This document shows, piece by piece, positions 33,365-42,927 of a stretch of 64,000 nt of DNA. Both the position numbers and the translations under genes were made by a program. This stretch comes from Phycisphaerae bacterium. Lineage in GTDB: Bacteria > Planctomycetota > Phycisphaerae > UBA1845 > Fen-1342. The notes under the pieces are model-generated. The model had not been told where the DNA came from. It ran no database searches and saw only the letters and a program-made list of their open reading frames with translations. The stretch spans positions 248,001-312,000 of the forward strand of contig JAGNKU010000002.1 of NCBI GenBank assembly GCA_017999985.1, written 5' to 3'. Position 1 is the first letter of the stretch. The number at the start of each line of letters is the position of its first letter.

Positions 33365-36310
33365 TCACCGCGCGGCGAGCAGCGCCACGAACGGATTGAT
33401 GTCGCCAAAGCTGACGCTGCCGTCTTCATTGATGTCACCGTTCGCATCCGGGCAAGTTGGATACGCGGCGGCGTACTGCTCCGGGTTCGCCAGCCGCAGC
33501 ACGAACGCGTTGATGTCGCGGAAGCCGACCTCACCGTCACAGTTGAGGTCGCCGCGGAGCATGTTCGTGCCGGTCGTCAGCATCGCAGTCGGCCCCCAGG
33601 CGGTCTCCACGCCGGCCTGGTTGCGGGCCTTGACGACGAAGGTGTACTCGGTCGCCGCTTGCAGACCCGCCACGGTCAGCGTGGCCCATTGCGCGTCGGT
33701 CTGCCAGACGGGCGTGGCACTCGGTTGTCCGCCGGCACCGACGTACATGCCGTCCCAGGCGGCATCCGCCGGGTTTGTCGCCGCGCAGCGAATCGCGAAC
33801 ACCGTGTACCCCGGGTTGTCATTGGGCTGCACATCCAGGTCGAGCGTGCTGGCCGTCGCGTTGGCCAGAGCCGGAGCAGCCGGCACGTTCGCCCAGGTGG
33901 TCGCCGCGGCGCTGCCCGAGTAACCCGTCACGTTCGGCGGCGACGCGCTGTCGCGCGCCCGCACCCGGTACGTGTACGTCGTGTCGGGTACGAGTCCCTC
34001 GTTCGCATAGAGAGTGGACGCTTGCCAGACACTGCTGGCACCGCCTGCGCCGCCCGCCACGAACTCGAACTCATACTGTACCGGCGGCGATCCGGCGTCC
34101 GTCGCCGTCGTCGCGGTCATCTTGATGGCGTTGGCGCTGATCGCGGCCGGCGCACTCGCAAACGTCATTGGGTCGGGGCTCGGGGACGTCGTGTCCTCCG
34201 CGGCGCAGGCCGGTCCGGACACATTGAGCACGTACGTGCCCGTCGCGCCATTCTTGCCCGAGATGCGGATGTAGTAGGTGGTGTTCGCGATGACATTCAA
34301 GGTCAGTGCGGACTGCGATGTCGGGAAGAACCCGCAGGCGCCGAACCAACTTGTATCGTCGTTGCACGCGAGCTGGTTCGCCGACGTGCCTGGGCACCCG
34401 CTGTGCACCGAGAGAACCGTGTCGTAGCTCGAATCACACAGCTCCAGCGTCAGGCTGCCGCTGGTCTGCGGGGTGTACCTGTACCACGCGTCCGGCGTGG
34501 AATTGGACGAGCCGCATGAAGCGGAGCCATCCACGGTGCGTCCGGTGGTCGTGTAGCTGTAGGCGCCCGGGCAGGCGCGCGCGGCCTCCGCGCAGTCGTC
34601 ATTCTCGGGCGGCAGGCCCTGCCACATGTTGTGCGCGCCGAAGCCCGTGGTGATCTCGGTGAAGTGCGGCGTGCCGTTGGTGAGATCGCTGTCGTTGTCA
34701 TCCAGCGTGAGGAAGTCGACGCAGATCTGCGGCGTAATGGCCCCGCCCTGATGCAGCAGGATCGAGTTCACCGTCAGGTTGGAGATGATGCTGAGGTAAT
34801 CGACCGGCTCGGTGATGTAAAGCTCGTTGCGCGTGCTCCAGACGCAGCCGGACAGCAACTGGCCGCACTCATGGATCTCACCGGTGCACGGGTATTGAAA
34901 GTCGTTGTCGCCCGTGCGAATGCCGGCGTTGCAGTTGCCCGCAAAGCCGTAGCCGAGCACGGGGTCGTCGACGGTGAGCATGCTGTGGCAGTCGGACATG
35001 CCTTCGCCATAGGCATCCTGCCCGCTGCCGCCGCAATCGACGACGTGATGGCCGTACTCGTGGTGGATGACGCTCTGGAAAGCAGTGTTGACGTAGCCTT
35101 GGCCGGAGGAGCAGAAGTTGATGGAGGAACCGTCCGACCAAGCATTGCCGGGGCAATAGAGATCGGTGCGGTTCACGTGGATCGGGAAATTCGTCTCCGC
35201 GCTGATCGTCGGGAAGCCGGGGTTCTGCGCGAGGACCCAGTCACGCACCTTGTTCGCCTGCACGTACGCGTTCACCTGGGCCCGCACCGCCTCTGACGCA
35301 TTCGCGGCATTGTGCAGGAAGTTGGCCGGCCCCGGCGGCGTCACGCTCAGCGTGAGCGTCTCCTCTGCGCCCGCGTAGTTGTCCACGTTGAAGTAGAGGC
35401 CGTACATGTAGGAGAGCACCGACACCGTACTCGAACCGCCGTTCGGAATCGTGAAATTGCCGGCGCCGTCGGCGTAGACGGCGTTGCCGCCCGAGATCGC
35501 CACACGCCCCCAGGGCATCGGCATCGCAACCTCGTCATTGCAGATGTCCGCCTTGGAGCCCTCCGTCGCCAGACCCTGCACGCTGCCCGCGACGTCGGTG
35601 AACAGGATCAGGTCTTCGGTGTGCAGAACGGCACCGGTCGCGGCGTCGGTCACGAAACGCCATTTGCGGTAGAGACCGTCGGGGGTCAGGCCGTCACCGA
35701 CGAACGTGATGGCCAGCGTCGGCGAAGCGGGCCGCTCGTCCACGCCCGCCCAAATCACCAGCTCGGCCGGGCCGAAATTGACGAGGCCAGGCTCGAATGC
35801 GACGGCTGCGGCGTGGGCAGCGCCCTCCGCGATGTCGCCGGTCGCGGCCCGCGCGACGCTGAAGTCGCCCAGCGCGCGGAGGCTCGACGCCACCAGGACG
35901 AGCGGGAACGCGGCCTCGTTGCGCACCAGCAGCCGCAGGTCGGCCCGGTAGACCGGAACGCCGTCACGGTACTGGTGGTAGTACACCAGCGTGAACTTGT
36001 ACGTGCCGGTCTCCGCCTGGTACATCACGGGCTGCGCATACTGGTGGTTGAAGGCGTTGCCCGGCAGCAGTTCCTCAGCCGTCACGCCAAACACCCCGGC
36101 GAATGTGTGGACAAAATTGTCGGCGCTCTGCTCGGCGGAGACGCCATAGCTGCACGGTGCCCCGTAGACGCGGTCGACTTGTGCCCCCGCGGCGCTGATC
36201 AGCACGCCGGGATAGGCCTGCTGCAGTTCCGCCACCACATCGTCTACTTCGCCGGCCAGTGTCAGAGATCCGACCAGCAGCACCGCGCCCAACGCCAGGA
36301 ATCCGCGCAT
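33365..36310 (-). CDS. Secreted fungalysin/thermolysin-like metallopeptidase 2, with PPC-like, FN3 and dockerin-like modules
   Basis: 981 residues; GAGGAGG before ATG 36310. Signal peptide to about residue 19. The prodomain (YYHQYRDGVPVYRADLRLLVRN) and small beta insert (DGAGNFTIPNGGSSTVSV) match gene 1. HHEYGHH near residue 416, followed by GQDAYGEGMSD, is the zinc site. The C-terminal half differs: a PPC-like beta domain (ENDDCAEAARACPG ... YDTVLSVHSGCPG ... YYIRISGKNGATG, about 560-690), then two fibronectin type III domains (VPDTTYTYRVRARDSA and QAATEYTFVVKARNQAG, about 700-915), then the dockerin-like pair (DLNCDGEVGFRDINAF / DINEDGSVSFGDINPF). Same catalytic core, other attachments, so modular exchange is likely. 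Confidence 0.9.
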   Translation of the reverse strand: MRGFLALGAVLLVGSLTLAGEVDDVVAELQQAYPGVLISAAGAQVDRVYGAPCSYGVSAEQSADNFVHTFAGVFGVTAEELLPGNAFNHQYAQPVMYQAETGTYKFTLVYYHQYRDGVPVYRADLRLLVRNEAAFPLVLVASSLRALGDFSVARAATGDIAEGAAHAAAVAFEPGLVNFGPAELVIWAGVDERPASPTLAITFVGDGLTPDGLYRKWRFVTDAATGAVLHTEDLILFTDVAGSVQGLATEGSKADICNDEVAMPMPWGRVAISGGNAVYADGAGNFTIPNGGSSTVSVLSYMYGLYFNVDNYAGAEETLTLSVTPPGPANFLHNAANASEAVRAQVNAYVQANKVRDWVLAQNPGFPTISAETNFPIHVNRTDLYCPGNAWSDGSSINFCSSGQGYVNTAFQSVIHHEYGHHVVDCGGSGQDAYGEGMSDCHSMLTVDDPVLGYGFAGNCNAGIRTGDNDFQYPCTGEIHECGQLLSGCVWSTRNELYITEPVDYLSIISNLTVNSILLHQGGAITPQICVDFLTLDDNDSDLTNGTPHFTEITTGFGAHNMWQGLPPENDDCAEAARACPGAYSYTTTGRTVDGSASCGSSNSTPDAWYRYTPQTSGSLTLELCDSSYDTVLSVHSGCPGTSANQLACNDDTSWFGACGFFPTSQSALTLNVIANTTYYIRISGKNGATGTYVLNVSGPACAAEDTTSPSPDPMTFASAPAAISANAIKMTATTATDAGSPPVQYEFEFVAGGAGGASSVWQASTLYANEGLVPDTTYTYRVRARDSASPPNVTGYSGSAAATTWANVPAAPALANATASTLDLDVQPNDNPGYTVFAIRCAATNPADAAWDGMYVGAGGQPSATPVWQTDAQWATLTVAGLQAATEYTFVVKARNQAGVETAWGPTAMLTTGTNMLRGDLNCDGEVGFRDINAFVLRLANPEQYAAAYPTCPDANGDINEDGSVSFGDINPFVALLAAR

Positions 36311-36422
36311 GGCTTAGCCTCCTCTCGTTTTGCCCAAGGAACCCGGAATGAAGCCTTTCCTTCTCCTACGGATCAGAATATCCCCTGTGCCGCGGCGGTA
36401 CAAGCAACAACCCCGAAACCAG

Positions 36423-36458
36423 ACCGCCGGTTCGGGCCTGAACACCCCGACCGGCGGT
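36423..36458 (-). terminator. Hairpin downstream of metallopeptidase gene 3
   Basis: ACCGCCGGTTCGGG (36423-36436) pairs with CCCGACCGGCGGT (36446-36458) with one bulged base, 46 nt past the stop at 36504. The bases after it on the minus strand are only modestly T-rich, so terminator activity is possible rather than shown. Confidence 0.45.
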
Positions 36459-36503
36459 GGCAGTTCAGCACCCCCGCAGTGCGGATTTGCAACACCGGCA
36501 CCG

Positions 36504-39221
36504 CTACGGGTTGACGATCCGCTCGACGAAGGGGTTGATGTCCTCGAAGTTGGCCACGCCGTCTCCGTTGATGTCCGCGTTCAGGATCGAGCAGCTTGGG
36601 TACACGTCGGTGTACGTTGCCGGATTGGTGAGCGCCAGCACGAATGGATTGATATCGCCGAAGTTGACGAGACCACTGCAGTCCAGGTCACCGGGCAATT
36701 CGAACACCGCGGTCACGATGTGAGGCGCGTCCATGACAATCGTCGCCGGGTTTGCCGACCCACTCAAATCATCCTCCCAGTGGCTGAACCGCCAGTGCTC
36801 GCTGGCATCGGCCGTCAGTTGCACGGTCGTTCCAGACGGGTAGCTGCCACCGGCGGGATCGAGCGTCACGGTGCCGAGACCCACGACGTTGATGGTGAGC
36901 GTGAACAGATCCTGCACGAAGACGGCCGTGACGCTCTTGTTGCGGTTCATCAGGACGGTGGCCGGGTTCGTCGCACCGCCCAGGTCGCCCGTCCAATGAT
37001 CGAAGTGCCAGCCGCCAATCGCGTCCGCCATCACGGTAACGGTCGTGCCGGACGGGTACGTCCCACCCGGTGGATTCAGCGTGATGCTGCCCGTGCCAGC
37101 TGGGGTGACGCTCGTCGTCAGCGTGTAGTCAACGGACTGGCACGCCGGCCCGGTGATCGTCAGGGCATAGGCGCCGGCGGACCCGCTCCAGCCGCTGACG
37201 CGAATCAGGTACGTCGTGCCCGCCGTCACGTTCCGCGTGACGGTGGAGGGCGCGCTGAACCCGCCGCACCCGTCATCGTCGCAGTTCAGCGAATTCGCCG
37301 CCGTCCCGGGGCAGCCGCTGTGGACGGAGAGGACCGAGTCGTAGGTCGTCCCCGCGCCGCACAGGCTGAACGTCGCGCTACCGCTGGTGGCCGGCGTGTA
37401 TTGGTACCAGACATCGGCCGTGCTGCTCGAAGAGCCGCAGGTTGTCGCGCCGTCCACCGTGGCCGACGCGGTATTGCCCGTATAGGTCTGCCCAGGGCAC
37501 GCCACGATCGCATCCGCGCAGGCATCATTCGGGGGCGGCGGCTGCGGAATCATGTTGTGAGCCGCGAAGCCGGCGGTGATCTCGTCGTAATGCGGCCCAT
37601 CCGTGCCGCCGTCGAGCGTGATGAACGTGTTGTAAATCGCCGGCGTAATCAAGGTGCCCGTGTGCGCCAGCACGCTGTTGAGCGTCAGGTTCGACAGGAT
37701 CGACAGGTAGTTCACCGGTTCGGTGAGCAAGAGCGCGTTGCGCGTGTCCCAGATGCAGCCCGATAGCAACCCCGCGCAGGCATGCGCCTCGTCCGAACAG
37801 GGATACTGCATCGTGTTGTCGGCCGTGCGCAGGCCGGCGGTGCAGTCGCCAAAGAAGCCATAACCCAGGATCGGGTCATCCGCGATCAGGACCGCCACGG
37901 AATCACTCAGACCCTCGCCGTACTGACCCTGTCCGCTGTCGCCGCACTGCACGATGTGGTGCCCGTACTCGTGGTGCACGACGCTCGAGTACGCGGTGTT
38001 CGGATAGCCGCTGCTGGCGACGCAGAAATTCAGCGAGCTGCCGTCGTACCAGGCGTTGCCGGGGCAGAAACCGTCCGCGCGATTGACATAGATCGGGAAG
38101 GTCGTCTGCTCGTGAATGACCGGGTACGCGGGATTCTGCGCCAGGACCCAGTCGCGGACGATATTGGCCTGGACGTAGGCGTTGACCTGCGCGCGCACCG
38201 CCGGGAGCGTGTTCTCGGCGTTGTGCACGAAATTGGCCGGCCCGGGGGGCAACACGCTGACGGACAGCGTCTCCTCGCCACCCATCGCATTGTCGACCAC
38301 GAAATACAGGCCGGCCATGAACGACTGCACGGTGACCTGCGCTGAGCCCCCGTTCGGAATCGCGAAGTCGCCGTTGACGTCCGCGTAGGCGTTCGCCCCG
38401 GCGGTGATGTACACCCGCGCATACGGCATCGGCAGCACCGCCTCCGGACCGCAGTCATCCGACTTCGGCCCCGTCGTCGCCATGCCGCTCACGTTGCCGG
38501 TCACGTCGGTGAAGTGGATCAGGTTCTCGGTGTGCAGGATCGCGCCGCTGTCCGCGTCCGTGACAAACCGGAACTTCATGAACTGGCCGCGCGCATTCAC
38601 GCCCTGGCCGACGAAGGTAAGCGCGACGCGCGGCACGGACGGCTTGCTCTCCGCATCCGGCCAGATCACCAGCTCGGACGCGCCGAACTCCAGCAAGCCG
38701 GGCTTGAAAGCCGCCGCCGCCGCATGGGCCGCGCCCTCGGCGACGTCCGCGCCCGCACGAGCCGGGACGGCGAATGACCGCAAGTCGAACAGGTTCGCGT
38801 TCGCCAGCACCAGCGGACACCCGGCTTCATTCTTCACCAGCAGCCGCAGGTCCGCACCGTACACCGGGATGCCATCCTTGTACTGCCGGTAGTACACAAG
38901 CGCAAACTTGTACGTCCCGGTCGCGGCGTCATACATCACGGGTTGCACGAAGCGTCCGCTGAACGCGTTGCCGGGCTGCAATTCACCCGCGCCCACGCCG
39001 AACACCTCCCCGTAGGTCTGCACAAACGCGTCCGCCGCTTCCTCCGGCGTGCGGCCATAACCGAAATCCGCGCCGTACAGTTGCACGAGTTGGCGCCCCA
39101 CGGTGTAGAACTGGACCCCCGGGTACGCCGCCTGGAGCTGCGCACTCGCCTCCGGAACCGTCGCCCCCAGCACCCACGATCCACTCAGTAGCGCAAGGCT
39201 GAGAGAGACCCACCAGCGCAT
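36504..39221 (-). CDS. Secreted fungalysin/thermolysin-like metallopeptidase 3, with PPC-like, InlB-type and dockerin-like modules
   Basis: 905 residues; AAGGAG lies before ATG 39221, and a longer frame upstream lacks a signal. Signal peptide to about residue 19. Prodomain (YYRQYKDGIPVYGADLRLLVKN) and zinc site (HHEYGHH near 416, then GQYGEGLSD) as in genes 1 and 2. After a PPC-like domain (NDACADAIVACPG ... SVHSGCPG, about 560-690) come two divergent InlB B-repeats (PPGGTYPSGTTVTVMADA... DHWTGDL; PAGGSYPSGTTVQLTADA ... SHWEDDL). The end is the dockerin-like pair (DLDCSGLVNFGDINPF, DINGDGVANFEDINPF); the first loop has Ser in place of Asp. It is upstream of the other two and divergent from the propeller gene. 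Confidence 0.9.
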   Translation of the reverse strand: MRWWVSLSLALLSGSWVLGATVPEASAQLQAAYPGVQFYTVGRQLVQLYGADFGYGRTPEEAADAFVQTYGEVFGVGAGELQPGNAFSGRFVQPVMYDAATGTYKFALVYYRQYKDGIPVYGADLRLLVKNEAGCPLVLANANLFDLRSFAVPARAGADVAEGAAHAAAAAFKPGLLEFGASELVIWPDAESKPSVPRVALTFVGQGVNARGQFMKFRFVTDADSGAILHTENLIHFTDVTGNVSGMATTGPKSDDCGPEAVLPMPYARVYITAGANAYADVNGDFAIPNGGSAQVTVQSFMAGLYFVVDNAMGGEETLSVSVLPPGPANFVHNAENTLPAVRAQVNAYVQANIVRDWVLAQNPAYPVIHEQTTFPIYVNRADGFCPGNAWYDGSSLNFCVASSGYPNTAYSSVVHHEYGHHIVQCGDSGQGQYGEGLSDSVAVLIADDPILGYGFFGDCTAGLRTADNTMQYPCSDEAHACAGLLSGCIWDTRNALLLTEPVNYLSILSNLTLNSVLAHTGTLITPAIYNTFITLDGGTDGPHYDEITAGFAAHNMIPQPPPPNDACADAIVACPGQTYTGNTASATVDGATTCGSSSSTADVWYQYTPATSGSATFSLCGAGTTYDSVLSVHSGCPGTAANSLNCDDDGCGGFSAPSTVTRNVTAGTTYLIRVSGWSGSAGAYALTITGPACQSVDYTLTTSVTPAGTGSITLNPPGGTYPSGTTVTVMADAIGGWHFDHWTGDLGGATNPATVLMNRNKSVTAVFVQDLFTLTINVVGLGTVTLDPAGGSYPSGTTVQLTADASEHWRFSHWEDDLSGSANPATIVMDAPHIVTAVFELPGDLDCSGLVNFGDINPFVLALTNPATYTDVYPSCSILNADINGDGVANFEDINPFVERIVNP

Positions 39222-39433
39222 CGCGTCGTCTCCTTTATCCGTAAAGTGACATGTCGGGGAACAACGGCGTTTCCGACTTGAGAGTAACGACTCACGAGTT
39301 GCGGAGCAAGGAACTACCGGGACGGGCGGTCGCACGTTAGCCCGCGACCGTACCTGTCCGATAATAGCCATGGACCGATGGCAGGATCTGACCGCGCGCT
39401 CCATTCGGGACAACATCGGAGGTGTCGGCTACG

Positions 39434-41230
39434 ATGATGCCCCGCATGACCAAACCGGCGCTTACACGACTGCCGCGCGGTGCGGCGCCCGCTGTGCAAC
39501 GGCGGCGCGCGCCGTGGCGGCTCGCCCTCATCGTGGTCGCACTCGCTGCGGGAGCACTCTATGCCGGCCGGTCATACCTCATCGGGCGCAGCCTCGCATG
39601 GCAGGCAACCCGCGGGCTCGCCGCGCTGGCGGAAGCGGATAGTCCGACGCGGGTGCGTGCGGCACTCGACCGCTGGGAGCACGAGACACGGGCGTTCTGG
39701 GAGCCGCGCCGCCCGGAGTTCATCGCGCACCTGTTCAGCCGGTACCCGCTGGAGGACCGCCGTGTCCGGCTGTTGCTCACACGCGTGTCGGGCGCGGACT
39801 ACGGCCCCCGGCGCGCCGACTGGCAGCGCTGGTACGACGCCTATCGCCGCGGGCTGGCCGGCGACCCCCCGCAGGTGCCGCGCCGCGAAGCCGTCACGCT
39901 GCAACTGGCCTGGCAGGCCCCGGTCGGATTGACGGCCTGGTTCACGACCATCCTGCCGCTGGACGGGCAAATCTACGTCGCTTCCCTGGGGGCGGCTTTC
40001 GACGATGTTGAGGACACGGCGGACGGCGTTGTGCGCGTGGACGGCAGCACGGGCGAAGCGGAGTGGCTCTTCAATCCGCCGCCCGTCTACCGCGGGCCGC
40101 GGGATGTGACCGGCCTCGCGGCGGGCGACGAGTGTTTCTTTGTGGCGTGCTACAACGGCGCCGTGTTCTGCGTGGACGCCGCCGGGCAAAGCCGCTGGCA
40201 TGTTCATGTCAGTGATCCGATTGTGGCGCCGCCGCTCAGCTTCGACATCAACCGCGACGGCACGGTGGACGTGGTGGTTGCGACGCGGGCCGGCAAGGTC
40301 ATTGCGCTGAGCGGCAAGCAGGGGAAGACGATCTGGGTGGCCAGCGTGGCGCGCCCGACGGCCGGCCAGAACATGCTCGGGGCGACGCTCGCCGTGGGCA
40401 ACGCACTCGGCCAAGCCGACGCCGAACTGGTCGTGACCATGCCGCCGGGCGATGTCGAGGTGCTGGCCCTCCAGAACGGCCGCTCTCTCTGGCGGCACAC
40501 GCTCGGTGCCGGCTCCGTCGCCGGCGCGTTGTGCCGCGCCGAGCTGCCGACGCCGGGGCCACCCGTCTATCTGGCGGATCGCGCCGCTTCGGTCTGGTCG
40601 CTGGCGGGCGCGGGCCGCACGCGCGAGGCGATCCGCGCTCACGCGCTGGCGGTGCACCGGGATGAAACGCTTGTTGCCGGTCTTCGCACGCTCGGTGTGG
40701 CGGCGAGCCCCGATAGTGTGGCCGAGACGCCCGCCGGACTGCTGCTCGCGTGCGTCACGGGCGAATACGGCTCCGGGCAGGGCGCAGTCAGCGCGCTGCT
40801 GCCGGACGCCGAATACTGGCGGCTCCCGCTGCGGGGCGCGATCTGGGGCACCCCGGCGGTCGCCGACCTCAACCGCGACGGCCAGCCGGACATCGTGGTG
40901 GCGACGATCGAAGGCACGGCCGGCGGCGTGCTGGGCGGCGCGCTCGTCGTGGTGTCCTCGGCCGGTCATCTCGTGCAGCGGGTTGCCTTTGACGCCCCGA
41001 TCGAATGCTCGCCCGTGGTGGCGGATGTCGACGGTGACAGCCGGCTCGAGGTGCTCGTCGCCGACCAGTCCGGGTATTTGTACTGCTTCAAGACCGACGG
41101 GTATGGGCCGGTGGAATGGGGCTTGTTCGGCGGTGACAGCCACAACACCCGCAATGCCGCCTGCGCGTATGCCTACGGCCAGCGTCTATACGGTTATCAG
41201 TGGAAATGGCGTCCGGAGCGTGCGCGTTAG
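39434..41230 (+). CDS. Membrane-anchored PQQ-like / VCBS-type beta-propeller protein
   Basis: About 598 residues from ATG 39434; GGAGG is 11 nt upstream, so the exact start is open. One transmembrane segment (about 29-48, LALIVVALAAGALYAGRSYL) leaves the rest outside the cytoplasm. A helical stretch to about 150 precedes a propeller: DGVVRVDGSTGEAEW and GKQGKTIWVASV are PQQ-type blades, and INRDGTVDVVVAT, LNRDGQPDIVVAT and VDGDSRLEVLVAD are calcium-binding FG-GAP/VCBS loops. The end EWGLFGGDSHNTRNA is a common closing motif. No enzyme residues are seen; likely a binding or scaffold protein. Its stop overlaps by 4 nt the stop of the convergent adaptor gene. Confidence 0.83.
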   Translation: MMPRMTKPALTRLPRGAAPAVQRRRAPWRLALIVVALAAGALYAGRSYLIGRSLAWQATRGLAALAEADSPTRVRAALDRWEHETRAFWEPRRPEFIAHLFSRYPLEDRRVRLLLTRVSGADYGPRRADWQRWYDAYRRGLAGDPPQVPRREAVTLQLAWQAPVGLTAWFTTILPLDGQIYVASLGAAFDDVEDTADGVVRVDGSTGEAEWLFNPPPVYRGPRDVTGLAAGDECFFVACYNGAVFCVDAAGQSRWHVHVSDPIVAPPLSFDINRDGTVDVVVATRAGKVIALSGKQGKTIWVASVARPTAGQNMLGATLAVGNALGQADAELVVTMPPGDVEVLALQNGRSLWRHTLGAGSVAGALCRAELPTPGPPVYLADRAASVWSLAGAGRTREAIRAHALAVHRDETLVAGLRTLGVAASPDSVAETPAGLLLACVTGEYGSGQGAVSALLPDAEYWRLPLRGAIWGTPAVADLNRDGQPDIVVATIEGTAGGVLGGALVVVSSAGHLVQRVAFDAPIECSPVVADVDGDSRLEVLVADQSGYLYCFKTDGYGPVEWGLFGGDSHNTRNAACAYAYGQRLYGYQWKWRPERAR

Positions 41231-42843
41231 GCGGGCGGTCCGGGCGGCGGCTCTTCCGCGGCGGGCACCGCCGGCTGCGAGGCCGCGGGCGTCGGCAGCA
41301 GCGCGAGCATCTGCTCGTCCGGTGACATGACCACCTTGTCGCCGACCGAGACGCCCGCGGTGATTTCCGTCATCGTCGTCGTGCTGCGGCCGAGCTTGAC
41401 CTCGACGGGCGCCGCGGACAGCCCCTTGCGCACGAACACGTAATGCTGTGCGCCGCGGGTGAAGACGCACTGCACGGGAACGGCCAGCACATCGGGCACA
41501 TCTTCGATCAGGATTTCGATGTGCGCGGTATCGCCTGGCGACAAGGCCGGGTCGCTCTCGTCCAGCCGGATCTCGGCGGCGTGCTCCTTCAGGTTCGGAT
41601 TGAGCCAGCCGCGCTCCGAGTCCGCGAATTTCGTGATCTTGCTGAGCTTGCCGGTGAACGTGCGGCCCGGCACGGCGGGCACATTGACCAGGCACGTGAG
41701 TCCCTCGCGGACCTTGTGGCGGTCAGCCTCATGAATCCGCGTCGAGACCAGCATCTGCGACGTGTCCGGGATGGTCATGATGGTCTGGCCGGCGTAGACC
41801 TGCTCGCCGGCCGCGATGCGCTGGTCGCTCCAGTAGCGGCGCTCGCCGGCGGGACCGTACTGCACGACGCCATCGCACGGCGCGTGGATCTCGCAGCGCG
41901 CCAACTGCTCTTTCGAGCGCTCAAAGCGTCGCTGGCGGATTTCCAGCGCCTGCCGCTGATCCGCGACCTTGCCGAGCGCCTGCTTCTCGCGCGACGCCGC
42001 GCGGGCCAGCTCGCGTTTGAGCTCCTCGCGCGCCTGGTCGACCGCGAGCGTCTTCTGCTTCAGCGTCTTCTGATGCTCGTACTGATCAAGCGTGCGCAGC
42101 TCGAGCTGGTTCTTCTCGAGCGTCATCTGCATCTTTTCGAGCTGGTCCTCCAGCTCCCGAATCCGCGCCTTGGTCACGAAGCCCTTCTCCAGGAGCGGGC
42201 GGCTCTTGTCCAGCTCGTCGGTCTTCTGGTCGATATCCATTTCGTTCTGCTTGATGTCGATCTCGATTGCCTTGATGCGCTTGACGTAGTCGCCCTCCAG
42301 GTAGCCCTGCAGGTCCAGCTCGGCCACTTCCAGGTCGATCTCGCACTTGTTCCGCTTGCTCTCGTTCTCGCTGCGCGTGATCTCCAGCGTCTGCTCCGCC
42401 TCCTCGAGCGCCGTCGCGATGCCGCGCACCTCCATCTCCTCGAGATCCACGCGGTCCTTCATGTCGGCGGCCACCAGCTTGACGAGCAGGTCGTCCTTTT
42501 TCACGTGCGTGCTCTCGGGCACCACGGTCTCGATGGTCACGCGCTCGCCCTGCACCTCGCACTTGATCTCCACCGAGTTGACCGGCTTCAGCTCCCCGTC
42601 CTCCTTGAGCGTGATGTGCAGCGTGGTCGGCGTGACCACGTGCACCGCGGCCTCCCCCGGCGCGCGGCTGAGCAGTCCTCGCAGCCACCGATCGGGACGC
42701 AGGATGCCAATCGCGCCCGCCAGTCCCACGATCACCGCCCCGCCCACCCACGCCCGCCGGCGCCAGTGCGCCGTCTTCCGCGTCGGGACCGCGTACCGCA
42801 TCGCCACGATCGAAGAGGCGGAGGTTTCCGTGCTCGCACTCAT
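41227..42843 (-). CDS. HlyD/MacA-type membrane-fusion protein with long coiled coil, no partner transporter nearby
   Basis: About 538 residues. ATG 42843 is 8-9 nt after GGAGG; ATG 42849 is also possible. One transmembrane helix (about 30-47) is followed by a lipoyl half (ELKPVNSVEIKCEVQGERV), a very charged helical hairpin (about 115-330), the second lipoyl half (LARCEIHAPCDGVVQYG) and a beta-barrel part (LVNVPAVPGRTFTGKLSKI; LSPGDTAHIEI). These adaptors link an inner-membrane pump to an outer-membrane channel. No ABC, RND or MFS pump or TolC gene is adjacent, so it may work with a distant partner. Confidence 0.87.
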   Translation of the reverse strand: MSASTETSASSIVAMRYAVPTRKTAHWRRRAWVGGAVIVGLAGAIGILRPDRWLRGLLSRAPGEAAVHVVTPTTLHITLKEDGELKPVNSVEIKCEVQGERVTIETVVPESTHVKKDDLLVKLVAADMKDRVDLEEMEVRGIATALEEAEQTLEITRSENESKRNKCEIDLEVAELDLQGYLEGDYVKRIKAIEIDIKQNEMDIDQKTDELDKSRPLLEKGFVTKARIRELEDQLEKMQMTLEKNQLELRTLDQYEHQKTLKQKTLAVDQAREELKRELARAASREKQALGKVADQRQALEIRQRRFERSKEQLARCEIHAPCDGVVQYGPAGERRYWSDQRIAAGEQVYAGQTIMTIPDTSQMLVSTRIHEADRHKVREGLTCLVNVPAVPGRTFTGKLSKITKFADSERGWLNPNLKEHAAEIRLDESDPALSPGDTAHIEILIEDVPDVLAVPVQCVFTRGAQHYVFVRKGLSAAPVEVKLGRSTTTMTEITAGVSVGDKVVMSPDEQMLALLPTPAASQPAVPAAEEPPPGPPA

Positions 42844-42927
42844 GGCCATCTTCCTCCAGTCCGCTTCCTGCCGCCGGCGGCACGCAGGTGGCCCCTGCTC
42901 CACCGCCGGTCCCTCCCCGGGAACCAT

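Noticed and set aside
39572-41143. Minus-strand frame of over 500 codons
   Set aside because: Shadow of the propeller gene; Arg/His-rich with no domain, a common result of high GC at third positions.
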